From Climacium dendroides (Eukaryota; Streptophyta; Bryopsida; Hypnales; Climaciaceae), in the NCBI GenBank assembly GCA_950106755.1, contig OX467091.1:10743538-10807537 (forward strand): a DNA stretch of 64,000 nucleotides. The letters are read 5' to 3'. A program made the translations under genes and the position numbers. Positions 37,515-51,200 of this stretch are shown in pieces (position 1 is the first letter of the stretch; every line of letters begins with the position of its first letter). The notes below the pieces were generated by a model, which was given only the letters and a program-made list of their open reading frames with translations, searched no databases and was not told the origin of the DNA.

Positions 37515-38868
37515 GCGTTCGGTTGGGCTCAAGGATCCTCTTTGCGAAATTCTAGAAATGTCAAAGTTGGCTTGCAGAAGAATGCAATTTTAAAACTGTA
37601 CATACCAAATGTTTACAAGGGAGCGAGAATTTTGAGGAAAGAAGAAGCACTTTGTGCTTCACTAGAGCAGGAATCGTGAGGTTTCACACACCCTATTTTT
37701 AACTTAGTGATAGTCATTTACAACATTTTTGACCACTTTACGAAAATGGGTCTTGGGCTCCGTATCCAACACGTAATCTGCATAGTGTAGAAGTTCTGCT
37801 CATTAGATGAGGTACATATGGGGATATGGTAGGCCAATCTACGTCTTGGCACCGCACTTTCTTGGCTTTGACTGGTCACCTGCATTATTTAATATTTTTA
37901 GGTTCTGATAGGCGACCGGTTATGATACCGGTTTCAATTGTTTAGATACTGCAGCTGGATGAAAGATAGAATCAAGTCATCATTGTATATAGCAGTATCT
38001 ACAGTTTCAATTGATTTCTTGTACGAAAATTTAAAGACAAATCAATATAGGAATATTCCTTTCAATTTTCTATAACACTTTTTTTGGAATCGAGTAATTG
38101 TGGATGCTAAGTTCGTAGCACGCCATTCTTGAACGGCATTGCAAGGTTCTTTCCTATATCCTTGGGTTTCCTTAAATTCAAGTTCCAATGACAAAAGAAA
38201 TGCCCAGGTTCAAAAGAAACACCTACAAATTAGTAAAGTGATGAGGTCAGGAGGATATTCGGAACCTATACCGGTATTCTTGGGTTTGGGAGGGACCTTG
38301 TAACATAGTTCAAGCAACCTGAGGCCATGTGGATATCGGTATACCAATTCCCTGGTCCACAGTAATTGCTGTAGTCAAATTCTTATAAGACTAGATCGGT
38401 TAGAGTAGTCCAACTTTGGTTTTCAGTTCATAAACAACTACAAGACCTCTGTTTTCGTAATGTGATTTTCAAGTTGACTGAGTCTCAGGCAAGAATGCTG
38501 ATGGGCCTCTCTTGAAGACCATGCTCTGTTTCTTACTGCAGACTCTTCCCAAAGAGCACCTACGTAGAATACGGTGATGGACAATGAAAGCGCATCCCTA
38601 AACAAGAGACTATATACCATTCCAGGGAACTACATGGTATTCTTATCATGCTGAAACTCGATAAATTACAAGTCTGACAGAACGCTTGATTACAAACGCC
38701 CCAATCATGGGAAATTTACGTTGTACAACACAATAGAAAGTCAAAGACCCAATTCGAACACAATGGGTAAATTCCTCTCATGGACTGAATTCCTAAACAA
38801 TAAGCTACTCTTTTGTGATCTTTCTTTGCAGGAAAGACAGCTATACAAATATGACGGAACTCATCCCA
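37515..38868. other. Space between two convergent genes
   Basis: This should contain the 3' untranslated regions of the ORP gene (plus) and the VPS55-family gene (minus). Only short open frames occur. Poly(A) sites were not assigned. Confidence 0.5.
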
Positions 38869-40991
38869 TCAGTAATCGTCCTCTCGACTCACAAATTGAA
38901 ATATCATCACTGTTGATAGCAGAATGAAGAATGCAGTGAATTCAATCCACATAGCGCCTCCTGTGATTAGGTCAGCATGCCGCAAAATGGCAGGGATGGC
39001 GATGCTTCCAATTGATGAAAATCCAGTGAGGAACTTAGCTGCGTCTTCCCAGCTGTAAATACAAGTACAAAAGATTTCAATATAACAGACAGTCAAACTA
39101 CAAATACCAATTGAAACATCATAAATACAAGAAGCAAGTTGTTGTTGAATTGCAAAATAAGTGTCAAAAACAGTAAGACTTGAAAAAATATAAAGCAACT
39201 CCTATTAACAAAGGATCAGAATGTCTTCAAGAGATAAGATGAATGTATTACTTACTCGCTCCCTTCTGAATACATAGGCCCAGAGGCACCGCCTCCAAAA
39301 AATAAGCAAGGCATCGGCAGCATTATATACATTAGGCCTGGGAACAGATACGGCCAAGCACTCATTTAATCATCTGAACATTTGCATCTACATACACTCA
39401 CTACACTAATCCAGAAAGCTACCATCTCAACGCACAAACATGTACTGAAAAAATATATAATGGAAACTTGCAAAGGTATAGGTTTACTCAGAAAGCATTG
39501 GTTAACTCTTAAGGGCCCCAATGGGCAACAGTGCCTGCTCCCATATCTTCAGTTGCAATAAATCATTTAAAAAGTTTCAAGGAAGGTAACAAGATGTACC
39601 AATAGAAAGAAAAATTCACAACCTACATTCCTAAACAATAAAATATGTTTGGCAGTTACTATAATCAACTACAAGCTTCCAAAGTTGGTTTTCTATTTTT
39701 AGCTTGGAAACCTAGGGGGAAAGCGTCAGAACCCAAAAAAGAGCTGGAAGAGCTTCTTACCAGTGAGCATCGGCCACCAGTTATTGTACAAAGCACATCC
39801 CTGAAAGAACCAAGACATATTCCTTAGTCTCAGAATTGATAAACTGAAACATGCACCCAAATACACCAGGTAAGGTGTCTACAATGATAAAGGAGACGGT
39901 ATGGGTGAGCTCAAGAGAAAACACCCAAATTCCCATGTAAGTATAAGTCCTATCTATTCTCATGAATATCAAGAATGGAATCAAGAGAAGAACGTTACCA
40001 GAATCTGAAGCAGGAAACCAACGGAGAATAAGAATGCTAAACCCGCCAGTACTGCAGGATGAATACGACAGAGGTCATCAGGGAAAACCATTCCAAAGCA
40101 ATATCAGTTCCGCAGCGTTAGTATGATGTCAAAATCACCAATATTTTCAAATTCAAGGCAGTGTGTAGTAGCAATTCACTGGCAGACGCTGCCACGCTCA
40201 CGAAAATTCAGGCCAGATTAGAGCCTGGATCCACTTCCGATCACGAAAACAGAATCAGAAATCCGCTGAACTAAGTCCAATATGTGTCGCGGAAGAGAAG
40301 AGTAGAATGCATTCTCAAATTCGGAAAACAAACAGCACGTAAACACCCAAATTAAACACAAATCATTATCAACGTGACGAGATCTGCAGTACTCCCCAGT
40401 CCTGTACTTCTAACCCTAAAATTGACCATAAGCTCCACCTCACAATTCTAAGACCTGAAATACTTTCCCTTGACAATATCCCTAATCCTCTCATATGAAA
40501 CATGCCAGCTGCTACCCATGCGGAACCTTGAAAGCCGAGCCTCAATGAAACACTTTTGAGAGTAGAAATTACAATTCATTACAAGGCTATTGCGCACTCT
40601 GTTCTGAGACCCTTTAACTGCGACGCCACGCCACGATGCTCTATCAAAGTTCAAATTCTTTATAACATCAGCCCTAAAATCGTCAATTAAATATCAAAAT
40701 CAAGCCGAATTCACGCCACCGTCCACAAATTACACCACGAAACCCTCGCCTCCACCACGATACGAACCAAAAACATGTCCGCATACCAGAAAAGTGCCAT
40801 ACCTTCCAGCTTCATCGCCATAGCCACAAAATCGATAGCAATTCCCGGAAACGAAATTCGAGAAACGGCAGGCTAGACACCTAACGACGACGACAAGTCA
40901 AGGTAGCACCGACAGCGATGGCCGGGTAAAGAGATTAAAGAAATGATGAAAGAATTATTGGAAGGGTTGTACCTTCGATGCTCATAGCCAT
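38869..40991 (-). CDS. VPS55: VPS55/LEPROT-family endosomal sorting membrane protein
   Basis: Minus-strand coding exons are 40991-40973, 40051-39999, 39800-39761, 39337-39256 and 39052-38869. The phases are consistent and give 125 residues. The protein is small, with four hydrophobic segments. Family landmarks are GCALYNNWWPMLT (exon 3), MLPMPCLFFGG (exon 4), WEDAAKFLTG and GSIAIPAILRHADLI (exon 5), and an acidic EDDY end. VPS55 works with VPS68 in late-endosome to vacuole traffic in yeast, and plant homologues match these blocks. I start at the MAMSIE Met. The open frame extends upstream to 41144 but only through Ser/Arg-rich repeat sequence absent from the family. A second ATG exon at 40821-40803 (MAMKLE) could replace exon 1, since it has the same length and splice phase. 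Confidence 0.9.
40803..40821 (-). other. Candidate alternative first coding exon of the VPS55-family gene
   Basis: On the minus strand this 19-nt stretch encodes MAMKLE plus one base and is followed by a GTATGG donor. The main first exon (40991-40973) encodes MAMSIE plus one base and is followed by GTACAA. Including the donor start, 17 of 22 bases agree. Either exon would join exon 2 in frame. It is not known whether both are transcribed. Confidence 0.45.
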
Positions 40992-41067
40992 GATTTCCTT
41001 GTGGGCGCTCAGCGTAAGCCTAATCGCTGCTCCGCTTAGAAATGTCGTTCTGAGACTAGCCCCACCT

Positions 41068-41116
41068 CGACGAGGACGAGGACGAGGACGACTTGATGAA
41101 GACGACGAAGACGACG
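41068..41116. repeat. Trinucleotide-type repeat (GAC/GAG) in the VPS55 gene leader
   Basis: Imperfect GACGAG/GACGAC repeats precede the VPS55 start on the minus strand. Translated on that strand they give Ser and Arg-Pro runs, which is why the open frame seems to extend upstream. It is more likely leader DNA than coding. Confidence 0.7.
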
Positions 41117-41144
41117 TCAGTGCGCAGGGTATCTGATGGTACAA

Positions 41145-42539
41145 GGCAAGGGTAAAGGCATGAGGGTATCTATCGAAGGGTATCAGAATATCGGGGTATC
41201 CTAGGTTCTCGAATGTGAGCTGGCCGGTGTATTGCGTAATTATCCATTTTGGAGGGTATCAGCGGCATCCCCTGTTCTCAGTCTCCAGGACACGACCATA
41301 TAAAATTTAGTGAAGCATAGTATCTCTACATTCATCCATCTTTTGGACCAAAAATACTTTACAATAGTATTCATGCACTTTTTCATCCAAGTTTGGCAAC
41401 TTCATCCACATTTTAAATAGATATGGGAAATTTTTGGCAACTAAAGACTACTTTTATATGGCAAAAATTAGAGATTTATTTTGAAATGTTATAATTTGGC
41501 CCATTGGTGCCCCTCTAAAGGGTTGGTTTTCTCAACAAAACTAAAGAAACGGATGTAAGATGTGTGCACCTATAATCATTACTATCCAAAATAGTGTGAC
41601 ACTCACATTTGGACTAAAAAGCAACACTACTAAACCTATATGTTGATGATAAATATGCATGCAATTAAAACATGAGAGTTTAAGAAAGTCTAGTGTCAAT
41701 TTTGTTGTACCATTTTCTTAATTTTCTTTTCATAGGCTAGTATGATTTTCAAAGGCCTCTATAATTTTTGTAACCTAAATTGTTTTTGAAAGGAGTTTGT
41801 TCAATGTCTAACTTTAAGTTTTCTTATGTCTAATCAAAGTACTTTCATATGCACTTTCAACGATTGACTTAATATCAAGTTTTAATTATATAAGTCAAAA
41901 GTTAGAAATAAATTTGAAGGGCCAATATTAATATTGGTAGGATTGAAGATGCTCTACTAACAATAACTAAACTACATAAAGAGATTGGGGCCTAAAAGTG
42001 TCCGATGGATGATAGAAAACCTTTCTATATAAGACAAAAGTTTAAATGTTCATTCATTGAAATTTTGTGTGAAAAGAGAAGATTTTGCACAATATTTGAC
42101 CTCCAATGGATGTTATTAGGGTTTATTTAACCCTTAGAGGCTGGAGGCATATTTTAGGCAGAAATTGTGAAAAATTGTCATTTTTAGGGCAATAAAAAAA
42201 TGAAAAAAAGATTTTTTATTTCAAAATTCAACCATGCAAATTTGTATTAGACTACTACAGATCTATAGAGTATAGATTTCTATAATTTGTAGAAATAAAA
42301 AAAATATTTAAAATCCAAGAAAATTTAAAATCTAGAAAATTGTAAGGTTTCCTAAATCAATGAAATCTAATAAATACCAATATTTGAATTTTTGAAATTT
42401 AGGAAGTGTGTAGATCTAAAATTTTAAAATCTAGAAAAAAGATGGATCTGAAATCCAAAAGTCTAGAAAAAGGTAGATTTGAAATTCTAAAATCTAAAAA
42501 AAAGTAATTATGAAATTTTGCAATATACAAATCATCAAA
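41145..42539. other. Intergenic; VPS55 promoter then AT-rich DNA
   Basis: The first 150 bp or so upstream of the VPS55 gene are likely promoter. The repeated GGGTATC motif between 41128 and 41263 is notable (several copies of GGTATC). Beyond this the DNA is AT-rich and no gene was recognised. Confidence 0.45.
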
Positions 42540-42785
42540 ATTAATAATTAAAAATCTATAGATATACAAGTTGCAAACAAGTTTCAAATGAGTCACAACA
42601 AGTTGCAAATGAGTCACAACAAGGCATGACTTTTACAATTGGTATACCTTAATCCTAGATTTTAGGGGGTCCATTGCGACTAAAGGTCTCTAAATTATCA
42701 CCAATCGCAAACTAGTCACAAATGTCCTATACAATTGAAAACAGTTGCATAGTGTAGTTGCAAAAACCCTCATTTTCTTCTAGTG
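42540..42785. mobile_element. Right-end fragment of a CACTA-like element
   Basis: It ends TTTTCTTCTAGTG like the complete element at 17702-18783. Before that it carries related subterminal motifs (TCGCAAACTAGTCACAAATGTCC and GTTGCAAA types). I could not find a matching left end, so the element is truncated or very diverged. Confidence 0.65.
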
Positions 42786-45700
42786 TACCTAAGTTGCCAA
42801 AAAAGTTTAGGCTAGCATAACTTTTGATCTGAATACCAAATTGGAAAAAAAATTAAATTCCCACTAAAGGGATACATATTCACACCTTGTGGCAAAATTT
42901 TGTGAACGTCCAACCAAAATTACTTTCATAGAAACCTATTCCAATTTTCAACTATCTATTCAACAAACAATTATCTTTTAGGGGTTAAGCAAATGATTCA
43001 TATAGTACCAAAAAGGATGTTTCCTAGAGTGACCAATCCAACATTCTAAGGTTTATCCTAAAAAGATAGGCCCATAACCTTGTCATCAATCCTCACCATC
43101 TATTACTCTATTTGTTGTCATTTTATAACTAGATTTGAATTTTTAAAATTATATTTATTTTTCAAAGATGAAGTCATATGTTTACTACAAGTCATAAATT
43201 TTTCAAATTCTTTTGGAAAAATTTGAAATTATTGTGAAATTCTTAAGAAAATATTAAGAAAACTCATATCAAATACAATATATACTAAATTTCACCATAG
43301 ATGCATATATATATGTATATTTAGTATAGAACATCATGATATAAACCAAAGTTATCATGTCATTCTAAAATTATACAATCAACAAACCATGGTTATAGTC
43401 CCACAATTCATACTCCTAAAAAATTTCAAAATTTTTCAATTGGAGACCAAAATTACATTTGATAAGCTTCATTTCATTAATTGGACTCAAATTCAATAAA
43501 AGATCATTTTTATGGATAAAATTCACATTAAGAGTAACTACAAGCATTGGCAAAAACACACTAGTACTAGGATGAATGATATATGGATTAATTCCTAAAG
43601 GACCAAGGCCTTTTTCTACCAAAAAACACTCAAAATTGCCATTTCTATAACAAAGAGTTAAAAATTTTGAAAACTATTTTTTTACACAATTAACTATAGG
43701 ATCTTACACCTAACTAGTATGAAAATGTGTGGAAAAAATTTCAAAGAATTTGACAACATAGATTGCAAGGTATCTCCATTTGAAGTGAAAAAACAAGATT
43801 TTCAACACATTGTGAGACTAGATTGTTTGACTTTGAACCTTCTTAACTTAAATTTTTTTGCACTACAAAGTTTGAATCTTTAAATCTTTATGGTGGGAAA
43901 TGGAGTTGAGTTTAAAAAAAAAATCAAAAAATTTAATTTTTATTCTTTAAAAATTTATTAAATAGAAATAGATATGAGATAAAAGAAAAATCTAAACTAT
44001 TAATTGTCTTTAAGATGAAATAAAAATTCATTAATTCCAATGGTGAGATTATTTTAGTAAGAAAATTAAACCATGTGGAATTTTATTTTTTGAAAAATTA
44101 TAAAAATTGCATTTAGAAATAAATCCTATAAGTTATCTCTAAGTTATCTTCTTATTTGTTTCTAAAAGATACTCTAATTGCCCCCAAAACAAGATTGTCC
44201 ATAACTTTCTAATAACAAATCCAAATGGAATGAATTAAAGCTTTCTATGTAGACAAAAATATAATCTATGAGAAAAAAATTTGAATTTTTGTTGTTGTCC
44301 CCTCCCCTATTTTGACCTTATTTGAGTATAACTTTTGTTCTTGGGCACCAATTGATAAAAAATATTCTCACAAAGTTAATATATTTTTCTATCTTCAAAA
44401 AAAAATTCAAAAAATCAAGACAAAAATTGAGACCATAGGTACTTGCCCAAAATTTCATTTGTTCCCCAACGTTCTTTTTGGGGTTAAGCATCTTTTTTCT
44501 TTAAAAAAAGTTGAGAATATCCATAAGGAGGAAATTTTCAATTACACTATTCTCTAAAAGTGTACTCAAGCAACTTCCGAACAAACTAGTGTGCCTTGTG
44601 TTATTGCGACAACCACAATAAAAGAGTAAGAGTAATTTTCTAATTTTTTAATACACAAAAACTTCAAAATTCAATAACTTTCACACCATATGTCTAAATG
44701 CCATGAAGTGAAGCTTGTGCACCCCTCCTCATAGAGAGATTTCCGACGGCCTCCAAAAGGCAATTGTGGAATGCACAATCCTAGAGATCTCACCATAACA
44801 AACAAATAAAATGAAACAACCTTACTTTAAGGTACCAACTAATGTACCTTGTGCCATTGCCACAATCATTGGGATGTCAAAAGTGATGGTTGATCCCTCT
44901 TTAATGTCTGAAAATAAAAGTAAAAATAATTTTCTAATTTTCTAATCTAAAAATAACTCAAAAATCCGTAACTTTCACACCGTGAGTCGAAATGCCATGA
45001 GACAAGTCCACGCACCCCTTTTGGTCAAGGGCTTTCTGATGGCATCAAGAACGCAGCTTGGGGATTCACATTCCATAAATTCTCACCACAACAAAACAAA
45101 ACAAACACCTTAACTTAATATGGGTAATATTGGATGTGGAAACGTGTTTTTTTTTCCATCCTACAGTACAGTTTTCAGGTGAAGTCATCCATAGGACACT
45201 GCGTGTAGTTGTCCGCTGCGTCCTTCTAGGGTTAACCACGGTGCAGTGCTCTGGTGGCATCGCCCTGAAGATCACAGCATGACACAGAATCTAAAATTAG
45301 TAGTAGGCAGAATCCTAGAATTCTGCTGAACATGGAATCCCAGTGCCTGAAAAAGGACAGTTGTAAGTTATCTCTCCAAATTGGAGCACACATGATCTGC
45401 TTTGCCGGTTGCTACAGTGGCTTATTCTGACCCCCCGCCTGATGGGTGCTTTGGGAAGCCAGATCGAGGAGCAAAAGCAACGGCGAAAAAACACCTGGAA
45501 ATCAGCTACAATCGGCTCAGAAAATGTGCTCTGCAGTCCTGCACTCATGAGGAACGGAAAGGTACGGTGGGGGCAGCCAGGCCAGGGGACCACCAAATGA
45601 ATCAGCTTCATTATTTGACTTCTAAAGTCGAAAGTTCTCCCGTCGTTCGCTCGCTCGCTGGATTTCAAATGAAGGCAGATCGAGTCATTGCAATCGGGAG

Positions 45701-47769
45701 CCGAAGGTAGGGTCAGATCGAGCCTGTGGCAGCCACCACAACAAATCTACTATACACCATGCCAGTACGTTAAATTAACTGAACTCCATCGAAGTTGCAA
45801 ACCACTTTCCAAAATTTCAGTTGTATGGTACTAGCTAGCTCCGGGTTGGGCGAGGACGGGAGGACCAAGAAAATTGACTGGATGCCTCCCTTTGTCTGCT
45901 TATATAGCCGGTTCAGACTTGAACTAGCTTGATCGATCGATCATGATCTCCTTCTCTGAAACCCGGACGGACGGACAGACGGAGGGTCTGCACTCTGCAG
46001 TCTGCACAATGGATTCCACAATATCCAAAGTGGTGAGGTGATCATAACAGTGTGGGCAATGGGCAGTGGGCGAAATCTTAGTGACAACCAGCACGGGAAG
46101 ATGATAAGCCATGGCTTGCACTGTTTGACTGTTGGGAAAGCTGGAAAAGAACGGCATCAAAGCCTGTCAACCCAGGAAGAGCCGGCAGTTGAAAGTTATA
46201 GAAACAGGAGTCGGAAATAGACCTAATCGGCATGCATTGGAGGTGAGTATCACAACAGTCTGGAAACACCAGTTGTAAATCCAAACACATTTGAAATCGT
46301 AAGGTTAGCACATTGCCAGACAGAAAGATTTCAAACCGTTCACTCAACCCCAAAATGCCCATTGCAAGGCCTTCTTTGAGCTTCCTGGAATTTGCTCTAC
46401 ACTGAACGAAAAGCTAACATTTTGTTAAGTTTTATCAATATTTAAAAATTGTAACCGTACAAATTCAAACTAGACACGTTAGAGAGCACGTGGGGAAAGA
46501 AAACACAACAATGTTATTTATGGATTGATTGAAAGATTATAACGTTTGATCATGAGTGTGTTAATATTGTGAAAGTGATTTGAAGTCTTTCAATTTTTTT
46601 GATGACCAACTTTTCAAGGGTGAACAAGCTCGTGTACCATTTAGTGCCCAAGTTACTAGTGGCCCAAGATGGAGGATGCTTTAAGGGATTGAAGTTTAAC
46701 CCTCAAGCATTGAGGTGGACATTTGGTGTCCGATGGATGGAGAATCTTTTAGTGTGGGTTCAGAAGTGCAACTATTCATCCTTGGAATTTTATGTGAAAA
46801 GGGAGGGTCTTCTACAATAGTTTGACTTCCAATGAGTGCTTTTGCATTTTTTTAAGACCAACACAACCATATTCAAACATCCCAATATTCAAAAGTAGCA
46901 TTCTAATCTATTGAAATGTAAAAATGTTTAGTTCAAGATGATCCTAAACTGTCTACCGGATGATGGTGGTAAGGTACCAAAACCAAATGGAGTAGTTGCA
47001 GGTTCGATATTTGGCAATGATAGGTGGTTTATCTAGCATGAAATCAACATTATTTATTGCAAGAGCCAATTCATTTGTTGGCCTTCATTTACTCAAATCA
47101 CTTTAGAAGTTGCAAGTGGTTGGATTTTGGAAGACCCAGGGTCACAAATAGGTACCAACAATTCTTTTTTGAAAATTCATAAGTAATTCAAAAATGATTC
47201 AAAAATTATGAAACCACTTGTGTGACGTTCCACATCCATTTTTCTTTCTCTGAAAAATGATCCAAAAATATTTCTATTCATGGAAACCTTCGAAAAAGGG
47301 GGACCAGCCCTTAAATAGTCGCTTTAAGGCCATACTACCTTAGTTACCTGATGGAAATCCTTGCAGTGTGTTGTTCAACACGCTTGTTTAAAAAAAAATT
47401 ATAAATTTATAAATAAGAATGTACAATTTTTTCTTTTCTTTTCCCGAACTGACTGAATAGATTTGAAAAATGGGAGGAACAATTCCTGCTGATTGACGGA
47501 AAGAGAGGCCATGTGTGGAGTGGTGGTAACAGCCAGAGCAGCAGACAAAACAGGAGGTCCTATTGATTTCTTCTTTGCCCTGCTCAATTATTGTTAAGTT
47601 AGGTGCCTCGCCAACTCGCCGTTCCTTGCCTCCCTTGCCCCTTCAGTTTGCCATCTGCTGCTTCCATCTGTCTGGAAGTCTAGATGACAAGGCTTTGGGA
47701 GACTGCACAGATGATTGGACCGATACGTCAACCCTCCCCCCCTCAAAATCATGAAAAAACAGTCCTCTC
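42786..47769. other. Intergenic; AT-rich, with a GC-richer island at about 45.05-46.4 kb
   Basis: Diverged direct copies of a repeat lie at about 44630-44780 and 44925-45110, with a third at about 63110-63290 (shared AACTTTCACACC and CATAGAGAG-type blocks). From about 45.05 to 46.4 kb the composition resembles gene leaders elsewhere in the window, with TATATAG at 45901-45907 and open frames up to 117 codons. No domain or convincing exon chain was found there. Confidence 0.45.
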
Positions 47770-48260
47770 CAATTTTTAAAATTTTTTTAACCAATGGAAG
47801 AACCATTGCATTAAAAAAAAGCCACCAACACAAAAAACAGTCAAGCCAAAGGCTAGACAATGAAGAGAAACGAGCACAAACAAGAAGGAAAAAACAAAAT
47901 GAAATACATGAACGTGCTAAGACTCTTGGCCCAACTAATATAGCTCCCATTCCTACGAGCTAAGGCTGAAAAGAGGGTCTAAATCAACTATTGAAGTTCT
48001 ACCAAATAGTATGTGCTTGTTGAGGATGATGTCTAGGAGCTAATTGCAGATGATGTGCCAGAATCTAACAAAGCCTCCCATAAAGTGTTTTGAGCAAAGT
48101 CTATAGGCCACCTGTGTTGATTGAAAACCTTGCTATTGCGAGATACCCAAATGATCCATAGAGCAGATCCACGAAGAAGAGTCCAAATAGAGTTTGAGGT
48201 TTTGGAAGCGTCGAGGGAAAGCAGATCCAAAGACACATTGGGTAAAGTTAAATTTGACGG
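47770..48260 (-). pseudogene. 3'-end remnant of a LINE-type retrotransposon
   Basis: A minus-strand frame (48236-48033) encodes a Trp-rich segment. WTLLRGSALWIIWVSRNSKVF followed by WPIDFAQNTLWEALLDSG resembles the region after the reverse-transcriptase zinc-binding domain of plant LINEs (the xxWxxWxxRNxxVF pattern). Downstream on that strand the sequence ends in A-rich DNA. No reverse-transcriptase core is present, so this is a 5'-truncated copy. It is paralogous to the remnant at 20545-21190. Confidence 0.7.
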
Positions 48261-51200
48261 AAAACCTGGCCACCATTTTAGCTTTTAACTGAGGCTGGAA
48301 AATCTCAGCTGCCTTGTTGGTCATTATGAGAATAAAGAAATAGAAATGGGGAGAATGAGTTGAATTGGTCGTAAAGCGAGGCTGCCACCCAGGCTTCAAT
48401 CCTGCAATACTATACCATAATACCATATCATTGTATCGTACGGCTCTGGCAGCTACAGTATGTGACAGTGTTGGGGATAGGGGTATTTTTTTGAAATTTA
48501 GTAGCTATTTTTCTTTAATTCCCACATGAAAACTAGTTTTTGAAGTATTGAGTTTTTTTTTCTATTTTTTACTCTATGTAGAAATTTTGTAGTTTTTTTC
48601 ACCAAGTTTTTTACAATGTTTTCAAATTGCAACTAATTTTTTTTTCTCTCAATTTTACTAGCTAACAATGAATTAACTTAGCTGACGATTCTCTTTAACA
48701 TTGATAACGGACTTATATGAATTGGGGCTTGGAGTTGAAGTTGCACAACAATCCCCTAAAAAGATGTGAACACTCTGTTTGATTTCCATTTCCCTCCCCC
48801 CTCTGGAAAATCTAGAGTCATTGATCTTGCATCAAAAAAAATTCCCACCTTTGCAAATGCCATCGATCCTCTTCAAAATCTAGAGTTGTTGATGTTTGTT
48901 AAATGGATGATCTTGGCCATCCAAAAAAGGATACAGAATACAAGTACAAAATATGGATACAAAATAGAGATATAGACTTCAAAATGTGAATACAGATACA
49001 ATTACAGAATTTGATTGGAATATCCTATATCAAATGCACTCAAAATTAAGTTCCCAAAATACAAAAAAGGGAGGCAACCCATTCTTGACCAAGGACCCAT
49101 TCCCATAATATAAACTACACTCTTTCCAATCAGCAAGAGAAAGCAGGACATTAATTATGGCACAATCTCCAATGCAGTCGTGGCGCATTACGATTGGCTA
49201 CAATCTTGGTTGATTTTGCAACCAACCTATAGTTGGAAACAAGAGGACCTATATGACAAGAATGTGCTGAACAAAATTTTCAACTAAAAAATTTCGTGGT
49301 AATTATTTTTTTAGAAATAAAATTCTGAAAAAATATGGAATCCTTCTAAACTCTATTTCTGTACATGGGAAAATTTCTCCACTCAAGAAAACAGCGCTCC
49401 AGATATGCAAAATTGCTTAAGTGGTCGGAAATGGGTCGGCTCCCTTAAGGCATGGAGAAAGGGGTTTTCAAAAATCATCATACAAAAAAATATATGTAAT
49501 TGAATTGAAATGAAAAGTAGTATTCTCTCACTATCAGTACCCAGACGATACTACTGTGGTGCCGCATCAATGGAATGGCTCAACGTACTTTTGAGGAACT
49601 CATCGAGCACAAAATGGAAAGAATGATGAGCTTCGACAATTCAGAGTTCAGTCACTTTTGTTTTTTTGGCATCCAAAAGCGGGTATTCATTGGCAGCCGC
49701 TCTCTTCTCACCAGGAATTGTGATCATAACTTCAACTCTTCTTTTGGTTCGGTATCTGAAGGTGGATTGTTGTAAAACCAATCGTGGACTCAATTCCATC
49801 GAAATGTTTTTTTTTTAATTCAATCCCATCATAGGATGCCAATCCAAGATGTCGGATATATCTTAGCCATGGAAGAATGATGCTTTGGTGATAGGTACTC
49901 GGTAAAAAAAAACACTAGGTGCTTTCTGTATTTTTGTAGTATAAGAAAAAGTTGCCCATTAGACATTTATTGTCCTCGGTGTCCTTTCAGGGTTAATGTT
50001 ACAATTTTAGAATAAGAGATCTAACAGTTTCAAATTGACATTCTACAATGACAAGCTTGAGTTCAAGGATTTTGATGGAGTTGGATCATGGTTGGTTTTA
50101 TAAAAAAAACTATCTTAAAATTGAGACTATATAAGTGATATGCCTCTACATTTTGCATTTTATTGTAGGTTAATATCGTAACATACATAACATTGATAAC
50201 CTATTGAACCTCCACCTCCTAGGTGGAAGTATAATCCCCCCTAGATACCGGGGGGAGGAGGATTTGAGTATAATACAAAGCCTCTAATTGGTGTTGCGCA
50301 AAGTGAGTTGGCCCATCCTCTCCTCCTATGTCACTTTTTACAACAATTTTAGAAACTTTCAACACTAGGGGTTCCTCCTTTTGTGCAAGTAAAAGGGCCC
50401 CTACGTTTGATTAACAATGTTATGTACACAACAATAGAATTACTAAAAGTTAATCCTTGAATGCCTAAGGCTTAATTCCTAAATGTCTAAAGTCATTTTT
50501 GAGTTTTTTGGACCAAGTTTGCTTCAAACTAAACCAAAAGCCTAAGTTTTAATAAGGTAATTCATTTTCTTTGAATTGGAACTACACAAATTCAAACTAG
50601 GCATGTTATGGATTATATAGGAAAAGTAAATACAAAAATATTAATTGTAGATTGAAAGATTATAATGTTGACCACGAGTGTGTTAAAACTATGAAATTGA
50701 TTTGAAGTTTATTAATCTTCTTTATACATGTCAAATCTAAAATTTAGGTCATAAAAAAATATAAGGTAAAAAAGACATAATATGTTATAACATAATTAAT
50801 TTACAACTTCTCAAAATCTATTCTACAATTTTCTTAAGCAAAATTCTAATGTGATTTTTTCTCAAAGGTCAAATGTATTTGAAGCTCATCTCCAAGAGCA
50901 TCTAACACTAATCTAACACTAAAAAGTCAAGATTCATAATGGCTAAAAATAGACTTTAAAGGTCATCTAATTTAACAAATGCCAAAAACAATAATTTAGT
51001 AAGATTTAACATAACTTCAAAGTTAGTCAAAATTAAAATATGGTGCCTTGGGCATTTAGGGTTATATTTTTTTGAGCATAGTTAAAATTTTCAAAGCTAA
51101 TGAGAAGGGCTTGTCACCTTTTTAGTTGAGGCATACCAAGGAGTGTTTGTATTCACTAAATAATAGCTATTAATAATGAAGGAATTTAAAAAAAATTCTT

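Noticed and set aside
40992..41144. Longer N-terminus for the VPS55-family protein, open in frame to 41144
   Set aside because: The added residues are Ser and Arg-Pro runs from a GAC/GAG repeat and are not found in the family. The Met at 40991 gives a family-like start.
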